A stretch of DNA of 20,977 nucleotides from a virus: positions 1 through 20,977 of the IMG/VR virus record IMGVR_UViG_3300017752_000218. The stretch is one strand, 5' to 3'. Made by a program: the position numbers and the translations under genes. Below the pieces are notes generated by a model. The model saw only the letters and a list, made by a program, of their open reading frames with translations. It made no database searches and had not been told where the DNA came from. Shown here piece by piece: positions 5,832-13,839 of the stretch; within the stretch, counting starts at the first letter, position 1; each line of letters opens with the position of its first letter.

Positions 5832-6113
5832 ATGAAAAAACTAATAAACCAACTACACACAGAGGTGCAGGATGCACTTAACGAGCCAGAGCCACACGAT
5901 TATTACGAGCGGCTAGAAAGAATGGAAGCTTTAGTAAAGAAGCTTAGAGCTGAAAGCGAGGGAACTATGATTCTGTCTCGGACGGCATACAACAAGGGGT
6001 TTTCGGATGCTATGGCTGGGGACAACTTCAACCCGCCGTATAAGATTAATGATGATCGGCATGCAGACTACTCGTTTGGATTTCAAATAGGATGCAAAGA
6101 ATACGAGGCATAG
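5832..6113 (+). CDS. unknown 93-residue protein, RMF-like C-terminal pattern
   Basis: The N-terminal half (residues 1-42) is charged and helical, probably a coiled coil (YYERLERMEALVKKLRAES). The C-terminal half has two aromatic-glycine helices, AYNKGFSDAMAGDNFNPPY and DYSFGFQIGCKEY. That pairing recalls the small RMF/CrpP-type fold of ribosome modulation factor, which has two short helices with Gly-aromatic repeats and an NPPY/CPY-like turn. The similarity is by eye and weak. The gene begins after a CA tract and precedes another unknown gene by five bases. Confidence 0.6.
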   Translation: MKKLINQLHTEVQDALNEPEPHDYYERLERMEALVKKLRAESEGTMILSRTAYNKGFSDAMAGDNFNPPYKINDDRHADYSFGFQIGCKEYEA

Positions 6114-6118
6114 ATCAC

Positions 6119-6433
6119 ATGGAAAAGCCACTACAATACAATCGCTATCTTATCCACCTCTCGATGATCAACCGTTACCTATGCTATCCTAAAAGCATGA
6201 CGGCAAAGACATATCATCGGCACAACAAGGACGACCTGCTTGAGATGGCAAAAGATATTAACCAGTTTGAGGATGCTGAGCTGGTAGCCTTGACGCCAGC
6301 AAGAGATGTTGAAATCCACGATGGTATGAAGTATACCAACACCAGAATAAGTGGAGACGAGATGCGCCTTTCTATGGCCGATGTCATGCCTGTTGGGGGT
6401 CACACTCTCGCCGATCCTAACTCAAGCTTCTAA
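6119..6433 (+). CDS. unrecognised 104-residue protein
   Basis: The product is hydrophilic, with a basic tyrosine-rich N-terminus (YNRYLIHLSMINRYLCYPKS), a central helix (DDLLEMAKDINQFEDAELVA) and a proline/glycine-containing tail. No motif is recognised. I chose ATG 6119, with a GAGG about ten bases upstream. An in-frame ATG at 6092 would overlap the previous gene by 22 bases, and ATGs at 6164 and 6197 are also possible. It is the last gene before the strong terminator at 6471. Confidence 0.5.
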   Translation: MEKPLQYNRYLIHLSMINRYLCYPKSMTAKTYHRHNKDDLLEMAKDINQFEDAELVALTPARDVEIHDGMKYTNTRISGDEMRLSMADVMPVGGHTLADPNSSF

Positions 6434-6470
6434 GGGTATTTTTGTCCCATTAAACGCTATTCCTGCCACA

Positions 6471-6504
6471 AAGGGCCTGATTCGTAATGAGTCAGGTCCT
6501 TTTT
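6471..6504 (+). terminator. strong rho-independent terminator before the RNA polymerase control region
   Basis: AAGGGCCTGATTC pairs with GAGTCAGGTCCTT (13 bp with two G-T pairs) around a five-base loop GTAAT, and a T run follows. It separates the early-type genes from the RNA polymerase gene. Confidence 0.9.
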
Positions 6505-6509
6505 CTTTG

Positions 6510-6525
6510 GTCAAATCTGTTTTTC
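6510..6525 (+). repeat. TCAAATCTGTTTT repeat, copy 4
   Basis: GTCAAATCTGTTTTTC follows the terminator directly and shares 16 bases with copy 1, in the same orientation. It lies about 200 bases before the RNA polymerase start. Confidence 0.85.
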
Positions 6526-6547
6526 TGTCCATAACGAACGATCAATC

Positions 6548-6579
6548 TTGACTCACCTCTATATGTATACATATATAAT
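6548..6579 (+). promoter_or_regulatory. candidate host-type promoter with a 16-bp palindrome in the spacer
   Basis: TTGACT (6548-6553) is followed after 18 bases by TATATA and, two bases later, by a perfect TATAAT (6574-6579). A perfect 16-bp palindrome, TATATGTATACATATA, occupies 6560-6575 between and into the boxes, where a repressor dimer would block the promoter. It could drive the phage RNA polymerase gene 145 bases downstream. A second TTGACA is present at 6685-6690 but has no good partner. Confidence 0.5.
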
Positions 6580-6589
6580 AGTTAATAAC

Positions 6590-6700
6590 TTGTTAACAAC
6601 TAGTATAGAATACAGTTATAGCTACTTAAAGAAAGAGTTATACTACATTCTATACTATATTCTATACAACTAGTTATACTATACTTGACAGTTATAATAA
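6590..6700. repeat. AT-rich region with repeated AGTTATA boxes and inverted repeats
   Basis: AGTTATA occurs at 6614, 6636, 6672 and 6690, all on the + strand. ATTCTATAC is repeated at 6647 and 6659, and TAGTATAGAAT (6601-6611) is the exact reverse complement of 6647-6657. CAACTAGT is repeated at 6597 and 6667. Such AT-rich iterated DNA next to the RNA polymerase gene could be a replication origin or a regulatory leader; no function is shown. Confidence 0.5.
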
Positions 6701-6722
6701 AGTAATACTACAACTATCCTTA

Positions 6723-9131
6723 ATGCAGAAACTAGATTTTCCAAACAAGGATAAAACAGCAGAGACGGAGATGCTGTCAAAGGGAGTAGATAAACTCCGT
6801 TCTCACGTAGAGTCAGCTCGTAACAGGGAAGCAGAAGCTGAGACTTGTTATGGTCAGCGACTGCTACGAGAGGCTGTTCCTTTGTTAGTAGATGGGATTG
6901 AAGATTGGTTTAAGCAACAGCGTAAATCTCCTAATCCAAGTAACGCTTATTACGAACTTTTTCAGCTGAGTCCTAAAGTTGTTTCATTCATAGCACTAAA
7001 AAGCATAGTAGATACACTGACACAGCGAAGGGCGTTAGCTTCTGCGGCTATAAAACTAGGAGCACTTGTAGAGGATGAAGCACACTTCGGAGCATTCTCA
7101 GAACATCCTAACTTTAAACAGATACTACAGGGGGCTGACAAACGCCCTAACTATAAGAAGAAGCGATACTATGTTATCCACTCTGAGAGAGGTGAAGTAT
7201 CAAAAGGAGCGGCCGAAGAGTGGGAGCGCTGGGGAACTAGAATCAAGCTCCATATTGGAACTGTTCTAATTACACTGATTAAAGAGTATACTGGTTTGTT
7301 GGATTATGTTATGATCCAGACCACGAAGAGAGGGCCAGCTCGTTTTATACAGGCAACGAAAAAAACTCAGGAGTGGATAGAAGAGATGATCCGATATAAC
7401 GAGGGTCTCGATCCTTTTTGGATGCCACTACAGGAGTTTCCTAAGCAGTGGACAGACAAGTGGAGTGGTGGCTATGATGTAGAGAACGGGTTGCCGCCAG
7501 TCAGTATTATTAAAACAAAGGATAAAGCATTCTTACGAAAGAATGAGGAGCCTATGACTGAGGTCATGTCCTGCCTTAATCATTTACAGAATACTCCGTG
7601 GTCTATTAACAAGCCAGTGTTCCAGACCTTATCAGATATATGGGATGATAATATAAAGATTGGATCACTACCAGCAAAGGAGGATGAGGAACTGCCGCCG
7701 CTGACCGAGGAGATGAAAGAGGACCCTAACGAACTTAAAATGTGGAAGCGTAGGGCCGCACAAGTTTACGAGTTTAACGCCTCCACGAAGAGCAGGCGCC
7801 TGCTGGTAATGAATACAATCATGATGGCAAAGAAGTTTGCCGACAAAAGATTGTTCCTTCCGCACCAGTGTGACTTTCGGGGGCGTGCTTATGCAATCCC
7901 TGCTTACCTTAACCACATGGGGCCAGACTTTAGTAAAGGGCTGATGAGGTTTGAAGCTGAAGAACCAGTTACAACCGACGCTCAATTAAAGTGGCTTCAC
8001 GTTCACGGCGCTAACACCTTCGGCATAAAAGGAACTTATGACCAGAGAGTAGCTTGGATAGAGGAGCATCAGAATAAAATTATAAACCTAGCTACAAACT
8101 ACAGGGCTGAGTTAGATTTTTTAAATGAAGCTGACGAAACCTTTCAGTTTATAGCTTACGCTCACGAGTTTAAGCGTCTGCACGAGACTAAAGGCACCTT
8201 CAACACTACATTGCCTTGCCAGATGGATGGCACAAACAACGGCCTGCAAATTTTAGGGATGCTAACAAGAGATGAATCATCTTGTATTGCTACCAATGTG
8301 GCACCGTCTGACATACCACAAGATATTTACGGTATTGTAGCCTTGAGAGCACGCGAGACGATGGCCCAAGACGACAACCCTTTTGCCAACCTATGGCTAC
8401 AGTTTGGCATAACCAGAGCGTGTGCCAAACGCCCTACAATGACACAACCCTATGGCTCAACCCCGCATAGTTGCAGAGCCTATGTCAACGGTTGGTATCT
8501 TGAGCAAGTGAGAGCAGGTAAGCCTGATCCATTTGACGAGGAAACTCGGTTTCAAGCTACCGCCTACCTTTCAACTCATATCTGGAATGCCATCAGTCAT
8601 GTTGTCGGCCGCCCAAGAGAAGCGATGGCTTGGCTACAGAAGACAGCAAGAAAGCTAGCCAACGCTGAGAAGCCTATGTATTGGGTCAGTCCCTCTGGCT
8701 TTCCTTGCTATCAGGCATATCCCAAGTGGATGGAGAAGTCTATCCGCACTAAGATAGGTGAGAAAGTATACCGCGTTAAGTTCCGTGAGGATACAGATAA
8801 GCTTTCCCCAAAACGTCAGGCGCAGGGTAGCTCCCCAAACTTTGTGCATAGTCTGGATGCGGCTTGCCTACACCTAACCGTAAATAGATGCGCCGAACAA
8901 GGCATCAGCAACTTTGCAATGGTTCATGACAGCTATGGCACACACTGCACGCAGGCTGATAAGCTTGCTCACGAGATACGCCAGTCAATGCACCACATCT
9001 TTAGCGACGATCAGTTGTTAAAATTAAAAACACACCTAGAGCATATCAACGAGTTGACACTCGACCCGTTGCCAGCTTATGGTTCCTTTGACATCAATGA
9101 TGTCTTAAACTCAAAGTATATATTCTCATGA
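6723..9131 (+). CDS. single-subunit DNA-directed RNA polymerase (T7 gp1-like)
   Basis: The 802-residue enzyme transcribes the middle and late phage genes from phage-specific promoters. The catalytic parts are intact and in order: a DFRGRAY block near 381-387 of the palm, the first catalytic Asp in MDGTNNGLQ (D502), the fingers motif RACAKRPTMTQPYG with R565, K569 and Y577 matching R627, K631 and Y639 of T7, and HDSYG with the second catalytic Asp (D736). It ends FS, close to the FAFA end of T7. It is about 80 residues shorter than T7 (883), mostly before the catalytic core. It follows an AT-rich control region and overlaps the SSB gene as ATGA. Confidence 0.97.
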   Translation: MQKLDFPNKDKTAETEMLSKGVDKLRSHVESARNREAEAETCYGQRLLREAVPLLVDGIEDWFKQQRKSPNPSNAYYELFQLSPKVVSFIALKSIVDTLTQRRALASAAIKLGALVEDEAHFGAFSEHPNFKQILQGADKRPNYKKKRYYVIHSERGEVSKGAAEEWERWGTRIKLHIGTVLITLIKEYTGLLDYVMIQTTKRGPARFIQATKKTQEWIEEMIRYNEGLDPFWMPLQEFPKQWTDKWSGGYDVENGLPPVSIIKTKDKAFLRKNEEPMTEVMSCLNHLQNTPWSINKPVFQTLSDIWDDNIKIGSLPAKEDEELPPLTEEMKEDPNELKMWKRRAAQVYEFNASTKSRRLLVMNTIMMAKKFADKRLFLPHQCDFRGRAYAIPAYLNHMGPDFSKGLMRFEAEEPVTTDAQLKWLHVHGANTFGIKGTYDQRVAWIEEHQNKIINLATNYRAELDFLNEADETFQFIAYAHEFKRLHETKGTFNTTLPCQMDGTNNGLQILGMLTRDESSCIATNVAPSDIPQDIYGIVALRARETMAQDDNPFANLWLQFGITRACAKRPTMTQPYGSTPHSCRAYVNGWYLEQVRAGKPDPFDEETRFQATAYLSTHIWNAISHVVGRPREAMAWLQKTARKLANAEKPMYWVSPSGFPCYQAYPKWMEKSIRTKIGEKVYRVKFREDTDKLSPKRQAQGSSPNFVHSLDAACLHLTVNRCAEQGISNFAMVHDSYGTHCTQADKLAHEIRQSMHHIFSDDQLLKLKTHLEHINELTLDPLPAYGSFDINDVLNSKYIFS

Positions 9132-9727
9132 ATAAAAAAACCATAACCACACCAAAGGGGATTGCGAAATATCCTCACGTTAACGAACCCAACACTCGCT
9201 TCAACGCTATGGGCGAATACAGTTGTCATATTATTGTGTCCGATGAGGACGGTAACGCATTCCGCGAAAAGGTCGAAAGTATTTTCGATGCTGAGTATGA
9301 GCGCGAGTGCATCATCCATAAAAAGAAACTCAAGAAGTCTGAGCACTTCCCTATCTTAAAAGACGAAGATGGCCAGTGGCTCATTAAGACAAAGCAGGTC
9401 GCTAAAGTAGAAGCTAAGAGCGGAGACGTCTACAGATTTGACGTTAAGCTTTTTGATTCTAGCGGCAGTCCTGTTAAGTCTGAGAACTGTAACGTAGGTA
9501 GCGGCAGTGAGGTCAAGTGTTCCGTAGAGCCTCGCGCTTGGTATAATCCTAGTGTTGGCTTTGGCATGACACTATCCTTGCGAGCTGTTCAGGTAATTGA
9601 GCTTGTTGAAGGTGGTGGCGGCAACGCTGACAGCTTTGGCTTTGGACAAGAAAATGGCTTTAAGGCTGAGACCTTTGACGAAGCGCTTACCGACGAGGAG
9701 GCAGGTGTAGAAGCTCTTGATTTTTAG
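9128..9727 (+). CDS. single-stranded DNA-binding protein (T7 gp2.5-like)
   Basis: The 199-residue protein has the gp2.5 pattern. It opens with KTITTPKGIAKYPHVNEPNT, has an OB-fold body with conserved strands (AMGEYSCHIIV, VEPRAWYNPSVGFGMTLSLRAVQVIEL), then a glycine-rich linker. It ends in an acidic tail with an aromatic residue (EALTDEEAGVEALDF), which in T7 contacts the polymerase and helicase. Length is near T7 gp2.5 (232). It overlaps the RNA polymerase stop by four bases and the endonuclease gene by 11 bases, within the replication block. Confidence 0.85.
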   Translation: MNKKTITTPKGIAKYPHVNEPNTRFNAMGEYSCHIIVSDEDGNAFREKVESIFDAEYERECIIHKKKLKKSEHFPILKDEDGQWLIKTKQVAKVEAKSGDVYRFDVKLFDSSGSPVKSENCNVGSGSEVKCSVEPRAWYNPSVGFGMTLSLRAVQVIELVEGGGGNADSFGFGQENGFKAETFDEALTDEEAGVEALDF

Positions 9728-10133
9728 ATCAAAGTTTGAACAGAAGGTTGCCTCGGCTCTAACAGATGCTGGGGCAACCTTTAACTACGAAGAGAGTGTT
9801 ATTCGTTTTGAACAGCCAGCAAAGGCTAGGAGATATACACCCGACTTCATTTTACCTAACGGAATTATCCTTGAGGTTAAAGGCTTTCTTAGCCGAGACG
9901 ACAGGATGAAACATAAGTGGATTAAGGAGCAACATCCTGATTTTGACATCCGCTTTGTATTCATGAATCCCAACACACGCATATCTAAATTATCTAAAAC
10001 ACGGTATCGGGAGTGGGCAGAAAAGCTCAATTATCCTTGGTGCTGTGGACCACAAATACCACAAGAATGGCTGAACTACAATCCCTCCAAACACACCAAC
10101 CCTGCCCCGACTGCGGGAGCAGAGACGCATTAA
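9717..10133 (+). CDS. endonuclease I, Holliday-junction resolvase (T7 gp3-like)
   Basis: The 138-residue enzyme should resolve branched DNA before packaging and degrade host DNA. The catalytic set is complete: E8, D43, E53 and K55 (in FEQKVA, RYTPDFILPNG and LEVKG) match E20, D55, E65 and K67 of T7 endonuclease I with a constant offset of 12. A C-terminal block SKLSKTRYREWAEKL is also typical. A stop at 9708-9710 limits the frame upstream, so the start must be the TTG at 9717 or the following ATT; GAGGAGG lies about 15 bases upstream. It overlaps the SSB gene by 11 bases and the primase-helicase gene by 67. Confidence 0.92.
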   Translation: MIFRSKFEQKVASALTDAGATFNYEESVIRFEQPAKARRYTPDFILPNGIILEVKGFLSRDDRMKHKWIKEQHPDFDIRFVFMNPNTRISKLSKTRYREWAEKLNYPWCCGPQIPQEWLNYNPSKHTNPAPTAGAETH

Positions 10134-11632
10134 CAATTAATACAGACTCTAGCACAAAGTGTTATTCCTGTGACACCTTCACGCCGAGTGGTGATGGGGC
10201 CGTCGAGCACACACCCTCTTTTAAAAACAGCAGGTTTGTAAGCGGTGAATACCAAGACCTAGTAAAGCGCAGAATCTCAGAGAAGATTTGTAAGCTTTAT
10301 AATTATCAAGTAGGCACACACGACAATAAGAACTGTCACATCGCATCCTATAAAGATAAGAGTGGGGTAGTCGTCGGCCAGAAGATACGTTTTTCCGACA
10401 AGACTTTTAAAATTATTGGAGATGTAAAAACTCCGTATGGCTGGCAACGTTTTTCCGACGGCCGCTATCTTGTAATTACTGAGGGAGAGATTGATGCTTT
10501 GTCAGTCGCCGAAGTATTCGATGGTAAGTATCCTGTCGTTTCTATTCCTAATGGTGCCGCCTCTGCTCCTAATTTTTTCAAGAAGCATTTAGATTACTTT
10601 GAAGGCTTTGATAATGTTGTCATCATGTTTGATATGGACGAGCAGGGTATCCTTGCCGCCAAAACCTGTGCATCTATTCTTTCTGTAGGAAAGGCTAAGA
10701 TAGCTAGGCTTACCGCAAAGGACCCTAACGAGCTTTTGGTAAGCGGTAAAGCAAAGGATTTGGTTCAGTCTTTCTGGAACGCAGAAGCCTATCGCCCTGA
10801 TGGTATTGTGCTTGGCACCGATATGTGGGCAAAGATTAACAACAAGGAAAAGGTTGAGAAGTGCGACTATCCCTACGATAGTTTAAATCGCATCACACGC
10901 GGATTACGTGTTGGTGAGATAGTAACCTTCTGCGCTGGTTCGGGGGTAGGCAAGTCCAGTCTGTGCAGGGAGATCGCTTACTCACTATTAAAACAAGAGC
11001 AGAAGCTGGGTTACATAGCGCTGGAAGAATCCATACAGCGCACTGCTATGGGCCTGATGGGTATACACGCTAACAAGCCTTTGCATTTGATGGACAATCT
11101 GCCGCCAGAGAAGGTAATGAAAGAAGCTTATGATGCTACAGTCGGCTCAGGAAATTACGTTACTTATGACCATTGGGGTTCGATTGAATCTGACAATCTC
11201 ATCAATCGTATTCGATACATGAATAAAGCTTTAGGGTGCAAGTGGATATTCCTTGACCACGTTTCGATTGTAGTATCTGGTCAGGACGGGGATGAGCGGA
11301 AGATGATTGATATATTAATGACTAAGCTAAGGTCTCTTGTTGAGGAGACTCAGGTAGGATTGCTGTTAGTATCGCATTTAAAGCGCCCAGAGGGTAGAGG
11401 CTTTGAAGAGGGAAGAGAGATTACCCTTGGCCATTTACGCGGCTCAGCTGGTTTAGGGCAACTATCCGATATGGTTATTGGTATTGAACGTAACCAGCAG
11501 GATGAGGACACCAAGAACCAGAGCACCGTCCGTATCCTAAAGAATCGCTTTAGCGGCGAAACAGGCATCGCTTGCTATTTAGAGTTTGATAATCAAACAT
11601 CTCGTTTAACCGAATTAAGTATAGAACTATAA
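10067..11632 (+). CDS. DNA primase-helicase (T7 gp4-like)
   Basis: The 521-residue bifunctional protein primes lagging-strand synthesis and unwinds DNA at the fork. The primase half begins with a four-cysteine zinc finger (C13, C16, C32, C35) and has a TOPRIM domain with TEGEIDAL (E139) and FDMDEQG (D189, D191). The hexameric helicase half has Walker A GSGVGKSS (K296) and LDHVSIVVSG (D397) followed by the SHLKRP and RGSAGLGQL segments. I chose ATG 10067, right before the zinc finger; an in-frame ATG at 10013 would add 18 residues deep inside the endonuclease gene. Length is close to the 566 residues of T7 gp4A. Confidence 0.95.
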   Translation: MAELQSLQTHQPCPDCGSRDALTINTDSSTKCYSCDTFTPSGDGAVEHTPSFKNSRFVSGEYQDLVKRRISEKICKLYNYQVGTHDNKNCHIASYKDKSGVVVGQKIRFSDKTFKIIGDVKTPYGWQRFSDGRYLVITEGEIDALSVAEVFDGKYPVVSIPNGAASAPNFFKKHLDYFEGFDNVVIMFDMDEQGILAAKTCASILSVGKAKIARLTAKDPNELLVSGKAKDLVQSFWNAEAYRPDGIVLGTDMWAKINNKEKVEKCDYPYDSLNRITRGLRVGEIVTFCAGSGVGKSSLCREIAYSLLKQEQKLGYIALEESIQRTAMGLMGIHANKPLHLMDNLPPEKVMKEAYDATVGSGNYVTYDHWGSIESDNLINRIRYMNKALGCKWIFLDHVSIVVSGQDGDERKMIDILMTKLRSLVEETQVGLLLVSHLKRPEGRGFEEGREITLGHLRGSAGLGQLSDMVIGIERNQQDEDTKNQSTVRILKNRFSGETGIACYLEFDNQTSRLTELSIEL

Positions 11633-11640
11633 TAAATAAT

Positions 11641-11838
11641 ATGCCACATAAATCTTCAGCAATGCTATTCAAACCAGACACCGAGCAAGTCCTTGTAAGA
11701 GGTCTTAACGCGATGACCAAGGCGTGCGACGCCTTATCAAATCAAAATGAAACACTAAATAAAGACATAGAGAGCATGAAGAAAAAGATACAACGTCTTC
11801 AAGAACGTGTTTTGTTAAATGAGGGGAGCAAAGAGTGA
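11641..11838 (+). CDS. small coiled-coil protein (65 aa), unknown function
   Basis: Residues about 15-58 form one long charged helix with heptad-like spacing (LNAMTKACDALSNQNETLNK, then IESMKKKIQRLQERVL), so a coiled coil is likely. It starts eight bases after the primase-helicase stop, without a Shine-Dalgarno sequence, and its stop overlaps the next gene as GTGA. Position in the replication block suggests an accessory role; the family is not recognised. Confidence 0.65.
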   Translation: MPHKSSAMLFKPDTEQVLVRGLNAMTKACDALSNQNETLNKDIESMKKKIQRLQERVLLNEGSKE

Positions 11839-12059
11839 TAGCTGATGAAGCTATAAAGTTCGACAACTGTAACGACGCCATCATCGGTGTTGACCAGCGG
11901 GGTTATTTAGTATATGACTACAGCAAGCTTGTCGAAGTTTTTAAAAAACAAGGAATGACGACAGACGAGGCCGTTGAATGGATAGATTACAATGTCCTCG
12001 GCGTTAAACCAGACCACTACACAATAATATATACACAGACTTACGATGATATTTTTTGA
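11835..12059 (+). CDS. conserved small phage protein between helicase and polymerase (74 aa)
   Basis: The product starts with GTG overlapping the previous stop. It has the pattern of a small conserved phage protein found in many lytic phages: NDAIIGVDQRGYLVYDYSKL, then EAVEWIDYNVLG near residues 44-57, ending in an aromatic segment. The function of that family is unknown to me. It overlaps the DNA polymerase gene by 14 bases, so the two are probably co-translated. Confidence 0.75.
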   Translation: MIADEAIKFDNCNDAIIGVDQRGYLVYDYSKLVEVFKKQGMTTDEAVEWIDYNVLGVKPDHYTIIYTQTYDDIF

Positions 12060-13836
12060 TTTAGAAACTAATGGAATAAATGACTGGTCTCGCCTTGAAG
12101 ACCTAGAAAACGTTTGGTGCCTATGCGCCTTTGATGGGAGCACAAGCATTATGCACCGCGCTGTTGGTGATGAGCAGATCAAAGAGTTGTTAAAGCTTTT
12201 TGAACAACACAATTATATTATTGGACATAACTCTGTTGGCTTTGATTACCCTGTTCTTCAGAAACTATATGGGTTTAGCCATCCTAACGTGTTAGATACC
12301 TTAATCATGGCCCGTTGTATTCATCCTGATATAAGAGATGAAGATTTTAAGAGAAACAATTTTCCGAAAGATTTGATTGGCCGCCACAGTCTTGACTCTT
12401 GGGGCTATCGTATCGGAAGCCACAAAGGCCAGTTCGGTGCCGCCTCTGATTGGTCTTCTTACTCGGACGAAATGGGAGAGTATTGCGAACAAGATGTTAA
12501 AGTAACACGCGATCTTTACCGCTATCTCATGTCAAAGGAAGTTTCTCCGCAAATGATAGAGTTGGAGCATAGGTTTGCTTTTGCCATGAGAGCACAAAAT
12601 TACAACGGCTTTCCGTTTAATATAAAAGAAGCTGAAAAACTTTGTGCGGAACTGACCTGCCGCAGAGCAGAATTGAAAGAAGAACTACAGGAGTTGTTCC
12701 CTGCTCAATTAGTTCCACTTAAAAGTTTTCTTTATAACACGCCAGATGGGAAAGAGTGGAAGACTAAGAAGGCCGCTACGGAGGCAGGCTACAAGGCTAA
12801 AGAAATTGTAAAGGGAAGAAACAAGACTAAGACTATTCCTTTTAATCCAAACTCTAGAGACCAGATTGCTGAGCACTTAATATCACAAGGGTGGAAGCCC
12901 GACGCATACGAAGGCAAACGCCCTGCGATTAACGAAGCAGTGTTAAATTCTATTGGTTCTGCTGAAGCTCTAAAGCTTTGTGAATATCTGTTAATAACTA
13001 AACGCCTTGGCCAGATTAGCGAAGGCAACCAAGCGTGGTTAAAGTTAGTAAAAGTTGACCGCATTCACGGCTCGATAAATACTAATGGCGCTGTGTCGGG
13101 GAGATGCACACACAACAACCCTAACTTGGCTCAGGTGCCAGCCTCTCGCGCACCTTATGGAGAGCAGTGCAGAAGTTTGTTTCACGCCCCAAAGGGCAAG
13201 GTGCTTGTAGGGGCCGACGCCTCTGGACTAGAGCTTAGATGTCTAGCTCACTACCTATGGCCTAAAGATAAAGGAGGCTACGCTAAAGAAATCCTTGAGG
13301 GAGACATACACACCACTAATCAGGAGGCGGCAGGGCTTGATACTAGAGACCAAGCTAAGACATTCATTTACGCTTTCTTGTATGGCGCAGGCGATGCTAA
13401 GATTGGTTCTATTGTTGGTGGGTCTAACGCTGACGGCCGTCGTTTAAAACAATCTTTCATGCAGAAGATACCAGCCATAAGTTATTTGGTCTCTGCCGTG
13501 AAACGAAAGGTAGAGATGGATAACACACTTAAAGGTTTGGATGGCCGCATACTTCCTTGCCGCTCGCCGCACAGCGCATTGAATCTTTTACTACAGTCAG
13601 CAGGCGCCGTCGTCATGAAACAAGCTTTAGTAGACTTCATTGATAGTGCTCGTTTGCCTTATGAATTACATGGCAACATTCACGATGAAGTCCAGTTTAG
13701 TTGTGATGCTGAGCACGCAGACGAGCTAGGTAGTTTGTTTTGCGATTCTTTAAAAACAGCAGGTAAAAAGCTTAAATTCCGCTGTCCTTTAGATGGGGAA
13801 TATAGCATCGGAAAAACGTGGGCAGAAACACACTAA
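12046..13836 (+). CDS. family A DNA polymerase with 3'-5' exonuclease (T7 gp5-like)
   Basis: The 596-residue replicative polymerase keeps a proofreading domain with D5 and E7 (DLETNG), D67 (GFDYP) and D150 (EQDVKVTRDLY). Its polymerase core has motif A GADASGLELR (D391), motif B RDQAKTFIYAFLYGAG (R434, K438, Y442) and motif C HDEVQ (D547). Y442 sits where Tyr526 is in T7, the form that accepts dideoxynucleotides. It is about 110 residues shorter than T7 gp5 (704). Much of the loss falls just before FNPNSRDQI (about 265-273), the place of the thioredoxin-binding loop in T7, which is much shorter here. Neighbours overlap it or lie within three bases. Confidence 0.96.
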   Translation: MIFFDLETNGINDWSRLEDLENVWCLCAFDGSTSIMHRAVGDEQIKELLKLFEQHNYIIGHNSVGFDYPVLQKLYGFSHPNVLDTLIMARCIHPDIRDEDFKRNNFPKDLIGRHSLDSWGYRIGSHKGQFGAASDWSSYSDEMGEYCEQDVKVTRDLYRYLMSKEVSPQMIELEHRFAFAMRAQNYNGFPFNIKEAEKLCAELTCRRAELKEELQELFPAQLVPLKSFLYNTPDGKEWKTKKAATEAGYKAKEIVKGRNKTKTIPFNPNSRDQIAEHLISQGWKPDAYEGKRPAINEAVLNSIGSAEALKLCEYLLITKRLGQISEGNQAWLKLVKVDRIHGSINTNGAVSGRCTHNNPNLAQVPASRAPYGEQCRSLFHAPKGKVLVGADASGLELRCLAHYLWPKDKGGYAKEILEGDIHTTNQEAAGLDTRDQAKTFIYAFLYGAGDAKIGSIVGGSNADGRRLKQSFMQKIPAISYLVSAVKRKVEMDNTLKGLDGRILPCRSPHSALNLLLQSAGAVVMKQALVDFIDSARLPYELHGNIHDEVQFSCDAEHADELGSLFCDSLKTAGKKLKFRCPLDGEYSIGKTWAETH

Positions 13837-13839
13837 TAT

